Below, piece by piece: positions 26,801 through 35,655 of a stretch of DNA of 64,000 nucleotides. A program made the position numbers and the translations under genes. How positions within the stretch are numbered: the stretch's first letter is position 1; the number at the start of each line of letters is the position of its first letter. A model generated the notes under the pieces. The model was not told the origin of the DNA and searched no databases. It worked only from the letters and a program-made list of their open reading frames with translations. The stretch comes from Solirubrobacter sp963848475 (GTDB lineage: Bacteria; Actinomycetota; Thermoleophilia; Solirubrobacterales; Solirubrobacteraceae): positions 248,001 through 312,000 of the forward strand of contig CAWKDW010000014.1 in NCBI GenBank assembly GCA_963848475.1, given 5' to 3'.

Positions 26801-27442
26801 GTGCTCATCGCGTCCATTACCGATCCGCTGGTCCAGTTCGCCGTCGACGTCATCGACAAGATGGGGCTGATCGGCGTCTTCCTGCTGATGGTCGCGGAGA
26901 GCGCCTGCCTGCCGATCCCGTCAGAGGCGACGATGTTGTTCGCCGGCTTCAACGTCGCCAACGGCGAGTACTCGCTCTTCGCCGCCACGGCCGCCGGCGT
27001 CACGGGCAACGTCGTCGGCTCCTGGATCGCCTACGGGGTCGGCTACTTCGGCCGCGTCGACCTGATCGAGAAGCACGGGCGCAAGATCTTCATCAAGCCG
27101 CACCACCTCAAGTGGGCCGACGACTGGTTCGCGCGCTACGGCGACGCGACGATCTTCTTCTCGCGCATGCTGCCGATCATCCGCACCTTCATCTCGCTGC
27201 CCGCGGGCGTCGCGCGGATGCCGTTCTGGCGCTTCACGGTCCTGACCACGCTCGGCTGCATCCCCTGGGTCTTCATGCTCACGTTCATCGGCAAGCAGGC
27301 CGGCGACAACTGGGAGAACTGGAAGGAGCACCTGCACTACGTCGACTACGTGGTGATCGCGGCGATCGTGATCGGTGCGATCTGGCTGTTCGTGCGCTAT
27401 CGCCGGCGGCGTGGGGCCGACCCCGCCGTCGATGCCGCCTGA
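26801..27442 (+). CDS. DedA-family membrane protein
   Basis: A 213-residue polytopic protein with DedA signatures: MVAESACLPIPSEATMLFAG near the N-terminus, the GNVVGSWIAYGVGYFGR segment, and the amphipathic FSRMLPIIRTFISLPAGVARM. DedA proteins contribute to envelope homeostasis, and some transport undecaprenyl phosphate. That role fits well here, because the next gene is the undecaprenyl diphosphatase uppP, overlapping by 11 bases. Together they suggest a small operon for recycling lipid carrier. Confidence 0.9.
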   Translation: MLIASITDPLVQFAVDVIDKMGLIGVFLLMVAESACLPIPSEATMLFAGFNVANGEYSLFAATAAGVTGNVVGSWIAYGVGYFGRVDLIEKHGRKIFIKPHHLKWADDWFARYGDATIFFSRMLPIIRTFISLPAGVARMPFWRFTVLTTLGCIPWVFMLTFIGKQAGDNWENWKEHLHYVDYVVIAAIVIGAIWLFVRYRRRRGADPAVDAA

Positions 27443-28265
27443 GTTCGCGCAGGTCGCCGCCCTGGGCCTGATCCAGGGCGCGGCCGAGCTGCTGCCGGTG
27501 TCCTCGTCCGCCCACGTGGCCGCGGTCCCGTGGCTGCTGGGCTGGTCGGTCGCCGACTGGCCCGACGAGCGGCGCAAGGAGCTGGAGGTCGCGCTGCACG
27601 CGGGAGCGCTGGCGGCGATGGCGCCCGCGCTGTGGCGCCTGCGGCCCGACGCGCGTACCCTCGCGCTCTCGCTCGCGCCGCCGGTGATCGCGGGGTACCT
27701 GTTGGAGCGGCCGATCGAGGAGCGCCTCGGCGGACCCGCGGGGCTCGTCGTCGGGTTGCTGGGCGGAGCGGCGGCGCTGGCGGCGGCGGACCGGGAGGCG
27801 GCCGGAAGACGGGCCTCGTCGCGTGCACGCCGGTCCGCGCCCCGGCGGAGGGGACACGTCCTGGCAACCTTGCCCAGAACCGCCGTGCGGGACCTGTCCC
27901 CTTGGGCGCCTGGGCTCGTACTTGGCGTGGCGCAGGCTTCGGCCCTGGTTCCCGGCGTCTCCCGGACCGGCGCGACGCTCGCCGCCGCGCGGGCGCTCGG
28001 CTACTCGCGGCCGGAGGCCTCGCGGCTCTCGTTCGGCGTCGCCGGGCCGGTGCTCGCCGGCGCGACGGCGCTGAAGGGCTGGCGCGGGCGCCACGCCGCC
28101 GACAGGCGGCTGGCCGCCACCGGTGCGCTCGCCGCCTTGGCGGGGACGAGCGCCGCGCTGCGCCTCGTCGGCCTGGAGCGCCGCCGTCCGCTGTGGCCGT
28201 ACGCCGCCGAGCGAGCGGTGCTCGCGGCGGCCATCCTGGCCGTGCGCTACCGTCGAGCGCAGTGA
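27432..28265 (+). CDS. uppP: Undecaprenyl-diphosphatase with inserted repeat
   Basis: UppP (BacA) dephosphorylates undecaprenyl diphosphate, regenerating the carrier for wall and glycan synthesis. The catalytic motifs are present: QGAAELLPVSSSAH (residues 15-28) and the second-half PGVSRTGAT. The 277-residue length is normal, but the cytoplasmic loop near residues 138-160 is unusually basic (RRSAPRRRG) because a 54-base repeat (27849-27902) is inserted in frame. It overlaps the DedA gene by 11 bases, and its stop overlaps the purM GTG (GTGA). Confidence 0.9.
   Translation: MPPEFAQVAALGLIQGAAELLPVSSSAHVAAVPWLLGWSVADWPDERRKELEVALHAGALAAMAPALWRLRPDARTLALSLAPPVIAGYLLERPIEERLGGPAGLVVGLLGGAAALAAADREAAGRRASSRARRSAPRRRGHVLATLPRTAVRDLSPWAPGLVLGVAQASALVPGVSRTGATLAAARALGYSRPEASRLSFGVAGPVLAGATALKGWRGRHAADRRLAATGALAALAGTSAALRLVGLERRRPLWPYAAERAVLAAAILAVRYRRAQ
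27849..27902. repeat. REP/MITE-like element inserted in frame in uppP
   Basis: The 54-base segment is bounded by imperfect inverted repeats: GGGGACACGTCC at 27850-27861 and the complement of GGGGACAGGTCCC at 27889-27901 (one mismatch in 12). Its length is a multiple of three, so it adds 18 codons in the loop between two UppP halves. Its end, GGGGACAGGTCCC, resembles GGGGCCAGGCCCC in the palindrome at 6311-6339. Confidence 0.65.
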
Positions 28266-29323
28266 GCACCGACGCCTACGCACGGTCCGGCGTGGACCAG
28301 CATCTCGCCGACCGGGCGGTCGCCGCGCTCGTCGGCGTCCTGAAGACGATCGACACCGGCAAGCCCTCGCGCTCCGTGCTCTCCAGCGGGCACTACGCGG
28401 CCGTGCTGGAGATCGCGCCGAACCTCGGGATCGCGGTCGGCACCGACGGCGTCGGCTCCAAGCTGATCCTCGCCGAGCAGACCGGCCGCTACGACACCGT
28501 GGGCATCGACTGCATCGCGATGAACGTCAATGACGTCGTCTGCGTCGGCGCCGAGCCGATCGCGCTGCTCGACTATCTGGCCGTCGAGCAGGCCGACCCC
28601 GCGGTGATGGAGCAGATCGCCATCGGGCTCAAGAACGGGGCGGAGCAGGCCGGCGTCGAGATCCCGGGCGGCGAGGTCGCGATCCTGCCCGAGCTGATCC
28701 GCGGCCATCCGTCGCCCAACGGCTTCGACCTCACGGCGACGTGCTTCGGCACCGTCGCGCTCGACCAGATCGTCACGGGCGAAAGGATCGTGCCCGGCGA
28801 CGCGCTGATCGGCCTTCCCTCCAGCGGCCTGCACTCGAACTCCTACTCGCTCGCCCGCCGCGCGGTCGAAGGGCTCCCGCTCGACGGCCCCTTCGAGGGC
28901 GGCACGCTCGCCGACGCGCTGCTGGAGCCGACGGTGATCTACGTCCGTGCCGCGCTCGAGCTGATCCGCTCCGACATCGCGGTCAACGGCCTCGCGCACA
29001 TCACCGGCGGCGGGCTGCTGAACCTGCTGCGCCTCAACGAGGCCGTCGGCTTCGCGATCGAGGACCCGTTGCCCGTGCCGCCGATCATCGACCTCGTGCG
29101 CGAGCGCGGGGAGGTCTCCGACGCCGAGGCGTGGGAGGTCTTCAACATGGGCTGCGGCTTCGTCGCCGTCGTGCCCGCGGCACAGGCGCAGGCCGCGACC
29201 GAACTGCTGGCCGCGCACCACCCGGGCAGCCGCCGGATCGGGACCGTGACCGCCGAGGCGGGCCGCGTCTCGGTGCCGTCGTCCGGCGTCGCGGGCGATC
29301 GCACGGGCCTGACCGCTGCCTGA
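28262..29323 (+). CDS. purM: Phosphoribosylformylglycinamidine cyclo-ligase
   Basis: PurM makes aminoimidazole ribonucleotide in de novo purine synthesis, using ATP. The 353-residue protein has the full family pattern: YARSGVD at the start, VGTDGVGSKLILAE, MNVNDVVCVGAEPIALLDYLA, GLPSSGLHSNSYSLAR, HITGGGLLNLLR and a C-terminal VFNMGCGFVAVV. The GTG at 28262 overlaps the uppP stop by four bases and gives the correct N-terminus. It is the last gene of the DedA-uppP-purM group, an unusual combination. Confidence 0.95.
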   Translation: MSTDAYARSGVDQHLADRAVAALVGVLKTIDTGKPSRSVLSSGHYAAVLEIAPNLGIAVGTDGVGSKLILAEQTGRYDTVGIDCIAMNVNDVVCVGAEPIALLDYLAVEQADPAVMEQIAIGLKNGAEQAGVEIPGGEVAILPELIRGHPSPNGFDLTATCFGTVALDQIVTGERIVPGDALIGLPSSGLHSNSYSLARRAVEGLPLDGPFEGGTLADALLEPTVIYVRAALELIRSDIAVNGLAHITGGGLLNLLRLNEAVGFAIEDPLPVPPIIDLVRERGEVSDAEAWEVFNMGCGFVAVVPAAQAQAATELLAAHHPGSRRIGTVTAEAGRVSVPSSGVAGDRTGLTAA

Positions 29324-29341
29324 CGCGAGGGCGCTGTCGGC

Positions 29342-29965
29342 TCAGCGCTTCTCGAAGAGCCAGAACGTCACATCGTCCCAACCGCTGCCGTCCGGGTTGC
29401 GCGGCTCGAAGCGCTGATCCAGCAGGCGCAACTCAGGAAACAGCTCCGCGTAGAGCGCGCCCCAGTCGCGCTTGAACAGGGCTCCGTCGTGCCCGCGGTA
29501 GTGCACCTCTTCGAGTTCGTCGGAGTGGTACTCGCCGCAGAGGACGTAGCGCCGTGAGCAGCGCACGACCTCGTTCATGACGATCGGCAGCGCCTCCGGA
29601 GGCTGGTGGATGAGGACCGTGGTCGTGAACGTGAGGTCGAAGAGACCATCGCGGAACGGCAAGGAACGCGCCGGCGAGCGAACGGTGTTGACGTCGGGCA
29701 GCGACGCGCGCACCTCGCGCAGCGCCTGCGCGTTGATGTCGACGCCATAGACATCGAGCGGATCCACGAGTTGCGTGAGCCAGTGCAGATTGCCGCCGAC
29801 GTTGCATCCCACCTCAAGGGCGCTGGCGAACGGATGGTCTCCGTACAGCCAGCGCCAGAAGGCCTCACGGCCTTCGGCCGCGGTGCGGTTGCGCTCGATG
29901 TAGCGGTCGCCGAACTCGTCGCGCCAAAGCGCTTCGAGCCGACTGACCTCCCCGTGATCGCTCAT
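29342..29965 (-). CDS. Pseudaminate-associated methyltransferase
   Basis: A 207-residue class I SAM-dependent methyltransferase. Motif I is ALEVGCNVGGNLHWL, with VYGVDINAQALRE as the acidic strand. The opening LEALWRDEFGDRYIERNR strongly resembles the family of methylases found next to pseudaminic-acid genes. It probably methylates a sugar or sugar precursor of flagellin glycan. That fits the nonulosonic-acid genes starting 2-3 kb away. It is convergent with purM (18 bases between stops). Confidence 0.8.
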   Translation of the reverse strand: MSDHGEVSRLEALWRDEFGDRYIERNRTAAEGREAFWRWLYGDHPFASALEVGCNVGGNLHWLTQLVDPLDVYGVDINAQALREVRASLPDVNTVRSPARSLPFRDGLFDLTFTTTVLIHQPPEALPIVMNEVVRCSRRYVLCGEYHSDELEEVHYRGHDGALFKRDWGALYAELFPELRLLDQRFEPRNPDGSGWDDVTFWLFEKR

Positions 29966-30016
29966 CGGCGAATCATGCCATGAACCTCCGTCGCGGCCGC
30001 GAGTGCAACCGGGGCC

Positions 30017-30877
30017 TCAACCGGAGAACCGCCACACGGCGATCGAGCCGGGCAGCAGGGCGTTCGGGCCGATCGCGTTGGGCTCCAGTTCGAGGATCTC
30101 GACGTCGCTGCGGCGCTCGAGCACGTCGATCAGGTCCCAGCTGTAGTGGTTGATCTGCATGTAGCGCCGGCGCAGCAGCCCGAGCAGCCCGTCGGACTGC
30201 GCGGCCTCCAGCGCGTCGTACACGAGCACGCGCGACACCTTCTCGCGATGGCGCGCGATCGCCTCGACGGCCGCCGCCGCGGACGGGAGCTGGTGCAGCA
30301 CCATCGAGAGCACGACGACCACGGGACCCGCGGCGCGCTCGAGCGAGACGGCGTCGGCCTGCAGCAGGTCCAGCGGGTCGACGGCGATGCCGTGCAGGCG
30401 GCCTGCGAGCTCGCGAGCGCTCGGGGCGAACTCGCCGCCGCCGAGCGCCACTGCCGGGAACGCGCGGGCGTACTGGGCCAGGTGGTAGCCGTACCCGCAC
30501 CCGAGGTCGACGATCGATGCCGCCCCGTCGAGCTGGCGCCCGACGCGATCGACGAGCAGCTCGGTGGTGCGGCGGAAGGCGTCCTCGGCGCCGGCGACGT
30601 AGAGCTGCTCGCCGATCGACATCGCGACGGGTGCGGCAGGGTCCCCGAGCTCCAGCCGCTTGACGTCCTCGACGCTCAGTGTCGGGTCGGCCTCGACCGC
30701 GCGCAGCAGCGGCCCGTACTTGTCCTGGTCGTACTCGCGCAGGACGCTCGCGGCCGTCCGCGGTTCCCGTGTCTGACCACTGAGACCGAGCACCCTGGCG
30801 GGCCACGGCGACCAGCGCGGCAGCTCGTCCAGCCCGATCTCCCGCAGCCCCTCGCCCATGCGGCGCAAGGATGCCAC
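30017..30877 (-). CDS. SAM-dependent methyltransferase
   Basis: A 286-residue protein. The first 100 residues are not recognised. The second part is a class I methyltransferase domain: IVDLGCGYGYHLAQYARAFP (motif I), GGEFAPSARELAGRL and VVVVLSMVLHQLPS. The substrate is unknown. It follows the direction of the neighbouring pseudaminate-associated methylase, 51 bases upstream of it. The GTG at 30877 is used; an ATG at 30859 would shorten it by six residues. Confidence 0.75.
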   Translation of the reverse strand: MASLRRMGEGLREIGLDELPRWSPWPARVLGLSGQTREPRTAASVLREYDQDKYGPLLRAVEADPTLSVEDVKRLELGDPAAPVAMSIGEQLYVAGAEDAFRRTTELLVDRVGRQLDGAASIVDLGCGYGYHLAQYARAFPAVALGGGEFAPSARELAGRLHGIAVDPLDLLQADAVSLERAAGPVVVVLSMVLHQLPSAAAAVEAIARHREKVSRVLVYDALEAAQSDGLLGLLRRRYMQINHYSWDLIDVLERRSDVEILELEPNAIGPNALLPGSIAVWRFSG

Positions 30878-30922
30878 GCGCCGGCCTCAAGCTCGCCCCC
30901 GGCCTTGCCGATATCCCCTGCG

Positions 30923-32245
30923 ATGAGTTCCCGTCGCCTCAAATTCGCCGTCAACGACCACTACCGTGAGTCGCTGGCCTTCGTGCGAGCGCTCCTGAAC
31001 GCGGGCCACGAGCTCGTCTCGAGCGGGCCGGCCGACCTGCTGCTGATCGACCTCGATCCGCCGCTCTCCGGCTACCAGAAGCTGATCAAGACCTACCACG
31101 ACATGGGCGCGAAGGTCGTGCTCTACCCACACGGCGGCGGCGGCCCCGTCCTGAGCTACGACGGCCTCTGGGAACCCGACCGCCGGATCGCGGCGAACCT
31201 GCTGACCGGGCCCGGTCAGGCAGAGTTCATGCGCCGGATCCAGTACCCGTCGCCGACGCACACCGTCGGCTGGTCGTACTGCGAGCTGCTCCCCTTCCGG
31301 GCCTGCGACGACGTGCAGCACGTCTGCTTCGCGCCGACCCATCCCAACGCCGACGGCTCGATGGCCGACTCCCGCCGCGCGCTCAACGCCGAGGTCTACT
31401 CGCGACTGCTCGAAGGCCCCTGGCGCCTCACCGTGCGCCACATCGGCACGCTCGAGCAGAACGGGCTGTGGGAGGCCGACGGCGTCGAGTTCGTCAACGG
31501 CCGGCTCCAGGCCGAGACGGCCGAGATCGACGTCGTCGACGCGGTCGTCGCCGGTGACGGGACCTTCCCGACGCTCGCCATCGCGCGCGGCGTCCCCACG
31601 GTCATGTACGGCCAGGCCACGCTCGCGCTCGGCCTGCCCGACGAGACGCTGATCCCGCCACGGCGCGCGGATCGCTACATGGACTACATCCGCTACCCGT
31701 TCGACTTCTCCGACGGCCCGCTCGAGGAGATCGTGCGCGCCGCGGCCCGCAGCGAGGCGCCGATCGCCGACTGGAAGCGCCGCTTCGTCGGCGAGCCCTT
31801 CGATCCCCGCGCCGCCGTCGCGATCATCGAGCAGATCGTGGACGGGCCGGCGCCGGTGCACATCGACCCGTCGCGCCGCTTCACGACGCTCGGCCTCGTC
31901 GACGAGATGCTGGAGCGCCCGGAGCTGCTGCGGACCTACACCGAGGCGTTCGGGCCTGACGATGACGCCACGCTGATCCTGTGGGCTCCCGGCGTCGGCG
32001 GCCCCGCACTGCTGGACATGACCGAGCGCGTGATCGACGCCGCCGGACTCGACGCCGACAGCCTTCCCGACATTCTGCTGACGCCGCTCCCGGGCTCGCC
32101 GGAAGCCGATCTCCAGCTCGCCGAGCGCGCCGACGCGCTGCTCAGCGAATGGCCGTCGACCGGCCGCATCGGCAAGTTGCCGCGGTTCGCCGCCGGGGCC
32201 TCGCAGGCCCTTCGCGCGGCCTCGGCGCCCCTCGCCGTCGTGTGA
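30923..32245 (+). CDS. Uncharacterised protein, possible GT-B glycosyltransferase
   Basis: I do not recognise the family of this 440-residue protein. It starts RRLKFAVNDHYRESLAFVRALLNAGHEL. It contains VVLYPHGGGGPVLSYDGLW and VVAGDGTFPTLAIARGVPTVMYGQATLAL, which resemble the donor-site halves of GT-B enzymes such as glycerophosphotransferases. There is no signal peptide or membrane helix. It lies between the methylases and the nonulosonic-acid operon; its stop abuts, without overlap, the stop of the convergent gene at 32246. A role in flagellin glycan assembly is inference from position. Confidence 0.6.
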   Translation: MSSRRLKFAVNDHYRESLAFVRALLNAGHELVSSGPADLLLIDLDPPLSGYQKLIKTYHDMGAKVVLYPHGGGGPVLSYDGLWEPDRRIAANLLTGPGQAEFMRRIQYPSPTHTVGWSYCELLPFRACDDVQHVCFAPTHPNADGSMADSRRALNAEVYSRLLEGPWRLTVRHIGTLEQNGLWEADGVEFVNGRLQAETAEIDVVDAVVAGDGTFPTLAIARGVPTVMYGQATLALGLPDETLIPPRRADRYMDYIRYPFDFSDGPLEEIVRAAARSEAPIADWKRRFVGEPFDPRAAVAIIEQIVDGPAPVHIDPSRRFTTLGLVDEMLERPELLRTYTEAFGPDDDATLILWAPGVGGPALLDMTERVIDAAGLDADSLPDILLTPLPGSPEADLQLAERADALLSEWPSTGRIGKLPRFAAGASQALRAASAPLAVV

Positions 32246-33058
32246 TCAGATCCGCTCGATCTCGCTGAACGGCAGCGAGAGCGGCCGTCCGCCGGGCGGG
32301 ATCGCGGAGCTCACGCGCCGCCCCGCGGCGAGGGCGACGACCATCGCCATCGTGTCGCAACCGACGACCGTGTCGGCCCAGGCGATGTCCTCGGCCAGCG
32401 AAGCGCCCGTGCTCAGCTCGACGCCGAACCCCGCGTACTTCTCCGGGGCCTCCGCGGGATGCCGCCGCACACGGATCTCCGCGGGCGGCGCGAGCTCGAG
32501 GTAGCGGCGCAGCGCGTCGCGCTCGTCGTAGCCCCAGGCGAGCGGATCGCCGGTCAGGCGGGCGGCGACCTCGGAGGTCGGCTCGGTGACGTAGAGCACC
32601 CGTTCCAGCGCGCCGCGCGGGCCTTCGAGCGCGCGGATCTCGGCCGCCGCGTCCTCGAGATACGGATTGCCCTGCACGATCACGGGCGGGCCCGGGACGG
32701 TCTCGCGTGCGATCCGGGCAGCGTGCTCGTCCGAGACCCAGAGCTCGTCCGGGAGCAGCTCGAAGCGCTCGGGGTAGTTGACCCAGTGGTCGAGCCAGAC
32801 GGCGCTGCGCACGCCGGCCTCGCGGGCCGCGCGCACCACCCGTCGCTCGTGGTCGGCGGTGCCGCTGGAGCCGCACAGCACGAAGTCGAAGCGCGCGAGG
32901 TCGGGGGCGGCCGCCAGCGGCTCCAATCCGGGATTCGTCCGCGCGAAGACCGCGCGCGCCGGGCCGTCGAGCCACAGCGCGGCCGTCCTGCCGCGGCGCA
33001 GCCACGCCGCGATCACCTCCGCGCCCCCGGCGTCGTGGGCGGCGACCAGCAGCTTCAG
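32246..33058 (-). CDS. Uncharacterised cytoplasmic protein with CTG start, GT-B-like
   Basis: The 270-residue product begins LKLLVAAHDAGGAEVIAAWL and ends with a segment (DIAWADTVVGCDTMAMVVALAAGRRV) like the donor half of GT-B proteins. The family is not recognised. In the open frame the only initiation codon that fits the domain start is CTG at 33058, which overlaps the aminotransferase stop as CTGA. No ATG, GTG or TTG lies nearby in frame. It is the last gene of the nonulosonic-acid operon. Confidence 0.6.
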   Translation of the reverse strand: MKLLVAAHDAGGAEVIAAWLRRGRTAALWLDGPARAVFARTNPGLEPLAAAPDLARFDFVLCGSSGTADHERRVVRAAREAGVRSAVWLDHWVNYPERFELLPDELWVSDEHAARIARETVPGPPVIVQGNPYLEDAAAEIRALEGPRGALERVLYVTEPTSEVAARLTGDPLAWGYDERDALRRYLELAPPAEIRVRRHPAEAPEKYAGFGVELSTGASLAEDIAWADTVVGCDTMAMVVALAAGRRVSSAIPPGGRPLSLPFSEIERI

Positions 33059-34329
33059 CGGGCCAGCTCGCTCCGGCGGGCGTGGACCTTGCGGAACGCG
33101 GCCACGATGTCGTCGATGTCGCCCTCGCTCAACCCCGCGTGGATCAGCGGGTGGAAGACGACCTCGTGGTCGTGCATGCGCTCGCAGGTCGCACACGTCC
33201 CGTCCTCGTAGCTGCCCGAGCCCGCGTTGCGGGGGTCGGCGAACGCCGCGGCGGCGCGCTCGCGGTACAGCGGCTGCCGGTACAGCGGAGCGACGTAGCC
33301 CTCGGTCACGGGCACGCCCTCGGCCTGCAGCGCGGCCGCGAAGGCCGCGCGCGGGACGCCGAGCGCCTGCTCGTCGAGCCGCACCACGTGCAGGTAGTAG
33401 GCGTGGCGGACCCCGTCGGGAACGTGCGGCGGGGTGATGCCCTCGAGGCCGGCGAGCCCGTGCGTGAGCCGCTCGGCGTGCGCGATCCGCGGCTCCGTCA
33501 GCTCGTCCAGGCGGCTGAGCTGGACCTCGGCGATCGCGGCTTCCAGCTCGCCGAGGCGGTAGTTGAAGCCCAGCACGTCGGCGGAGCGCGAGCCCATGTC
33601 GGCCACGACCGCCTCGCCGTGATTGCGCGCGAGCGTGAGCCGCTCGGCCAGCCGGTCGTCGTCGGTGACGGCGACGCCACCCTCTCCGCACTGGATCGTC
33701 TTGTGGTAGTTGAGGCTGTAGACGCCGATGTGGCCGAGCGTGCCGGCGTAGCGGCCGCCGCGCATCGCCCCGGGGGCCTGGGCCGCGTCCTCGATGACCA
33801 CGAGCCCGTGCTCGTCCGCGATCGCCATCAGCGCGTCGAAGTCCGCCGGCAGGCCGAAGATGTCGACGGCCACGATCGCCTTCGTCCGCGCGGTGATGCG
33901 GGCGCGCACCGATTCCGGGTCCAGGCAGAACGTGTCGGGATCGATGTCCGCGAAGACCGGGATCGCGCCGTTGACGAGCGCGCAGACCGCCGACGCGGTC
34001 ATCGTGTAGGGCGAGACGATCACCTCGTCGCCCGGACCGACGCCCGCCGCGGCGACGGCGGCGTAGAGCGCGGAGGTCGCGGAGTTCATCGAGATCGCGT
34101 GGCGGGCGCCGAAGCGCTCGGCCCAGGCGCGCTCGAGCGAGCGCACGCGCGGGCCGCCCGCGAAGTCCTCGCCCCACGCGCCGATGAACTGCGACAGCAC
34201 GCCCGTCTCCATCACCGCGGCCACCGCGCGGGCCTCCGCCTCGCCGACGCCGAGACGCGGCGGGAAGGGGGTCGTGCGCGCCGGTGCGCCGCCGTGGACC
34301 GCGAGGGCGCCGGTCATGGCGGCCGTCAC
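33055..34329 (-). CDS. DegT/DnrJ/EryC1 sugar aminotransferase
   Basis: A PLP-dependent nucleotide-sugar aminotransferase of about 424 residues. NSATSALYAAVAAAGVGPGDEVIVSPYTM holds the cofactor phosphate site. EDAAQAPGA contains the PLP-ring Asp. The Schiff-base Lys is in SLNYHKTIQCGEGGVAV (SxxxxK context). NYRLGELEAAIAEVQL is also typical. It would aminate the 4-keto sugar made by the PseB-like enzyme (PseC/SpsC role). GTG at 34329 overlaps the upstream stop (GTGA); an ATG at 34317 is an alternative. A CATCERMHDHEVVFHPLIH segment near the C-terminus has two Cys and is unusual. Confidence 0.85.
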   Translation of the reverse strand: MTAAMTGALAVHGGAPARTTPFPPRLGVGEAEARAVAAVMETGVLSQFIGAWGEDFAGGPRVRSLERAWAERFGARHAISMNSATSALYAAVAAAGVGPGDEVIVSPYTMTASAVCALVNGAIPVFADIDPDTFCLDPESVRARITARTKAIVAVDIFGLPADFDALMAIADEHGLVVIEDAAQAPGAMRGGRYAGTLGHIGVYSLNYHKTIQCGEGGVAVTDDDRLAERLTLARNHGEAVVADMGSRSADVLGFNYRLGELEAAIAEVQLSRLDELTEPRIAHAERLTHGLAGLEGITPPHVPDGVRHAYYLHVVRLDEQALGVPRAAFAAALQAEGVPVTEGYVAPLYRQPLYRERAAAAFADPRNAGSGSYEDGTCATCERMHDHEVVFHPLIHAGLSEGDIDDIVAAFRKVHARRSELAR

Positions 34330-35655
34330 AGCTTCACCGAGCCCTCGGGCGTGTAGGTCGGGGAGATCAGGGCGCGATCGATCATCCGGGCCTTGAACGG
34401 CGCGAACTCGGGCCGGCCCTGAAGCGCGGCGATGTGCTCGCGCGCCTCGTCCTTGTCGCCGCGGTAGGCCAGTCGAGGCGGCGTGCTGGATCGTCAGCGA
34501 GACCATCGCGTGCACGTCGCTGCGAACGCCCGCGTCGATGCCGAGCCGCGTGAAGATCTCCTCGAAGGTGTCGCGGTCCATGTCGGTCGGCTCGTCCGGG
34601 AAGCGCTCCTCGACCGCGTCGCGCTCCAGCGGTTTGAGCAGCTGGAAGGCATAGGTGTCGTCGACGTGTGCGACGAGCCGGAAGTGATCCGCGAAGAGTG
34701 CGTGGAACACGGGCAGCCAGAAGCACGTGTACCAGCCGTAGTCCTGGAAGACGAAGTGGCTGTCGGGGCGCACCCGGTCGCACATCTCCAGCGCCCAGTA
34801 CTTGGTCCCGAACCAGCTCTTGCAGCCGTCGACGAAGACGAGGCTGTACTCGCGGCCCTCGGGCGGGGCGAAGAGCTTCCGGCCGCCCGGCGAGCGCTCG
34901 CCGCGGTGGCCCGGAAGGTAGGCCTCGTGTGAGCGCATCAGCGGCGAGTAGTCGTGGCCGGAGTGCAGGACGTCGAAGACGGCCTGGAAGCTGCCGGACT
35001 TCTTCATCGCCTTGTAGTCGGCCCGGGTGATCCACCCCGCGTTGATGAACTGCTCCCAGACGGGCGGCAGGTCACCCTCCTTGGCCGAGAACCAGTCGAA
35101 CGTGTGCAGCAGCGCGTGCTCGCGCCGGCGCGGGTTGGCGAGCATCCCGAGCGCGAGCCCGCGGGTGGTGCCGCCGAGCAGCGGGCCGTTCTCGAACACG
35201 TCGCCGTCGCCGTCCCAGAAGGTCGCGGCGAAGCGCAGCAGGAAGCGGCGCTCGTTCGCGCTCGCCGCCGAGGGCAGCTGGTTCACGCGCGCCTCGACGT
35301 CGCCGTTGAACGGCTGGCCCAGCAGCTGGCCGAGCAGCGCCGGCGAGAGCGCGGGGCCGATCACGCCACGGCGCAGGTCCTCGAGGCTGCAGCCGAACTT
35401 CGGCGTGTGGTCGCGCAGCAGCTCGGCACGCACGGCCGAGGCGTTGGCCTTCGCGTCCGCGTCGTCGCCCGCCAGCGCGAACTCCGCCAGCGCGTCCCCG
35501 AGGCGGCCCTGGCGGTGCGCGATGAAGCCGAGCACGTTGTGCGCGCTCGCGTCGTCCGGATCGAGCGCGAGCACGCTCTGGGCGGTCGCGCGCGCGCCGC
35601 CGAGATCACCTGCCTCGACCTGCGCCTCGGCGCGGGCGATGGCTTCCTCACTCAT
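34326..35655 (-). CDS. TPR plus methyltransferase-like protein, one frameshift
   Basis: Residues 1-80 form two to three TPR-like helical pairs (LGGARATAQSVLALDPDDASAHNVLGFIAHRQGRLGDALAEF). The remainder has LVFVDGCKSWFGTKYWALEM and DSHFVFQDYGWYTCF, which resemble the Methyltransf_24 class. After VSLTIQHAA the frame changes; one extra base near 34475 separates it from RLAYRGDKDEAREHIAALQG and the true end PEGSVKL at 34326. As given, the frame instead reads into the aminotransferase, an artefact. The start overlaps the Gfo/Idh gene end. It is probably an accessory sugar- or glycan-modifying protein. Confidence 0.65.
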
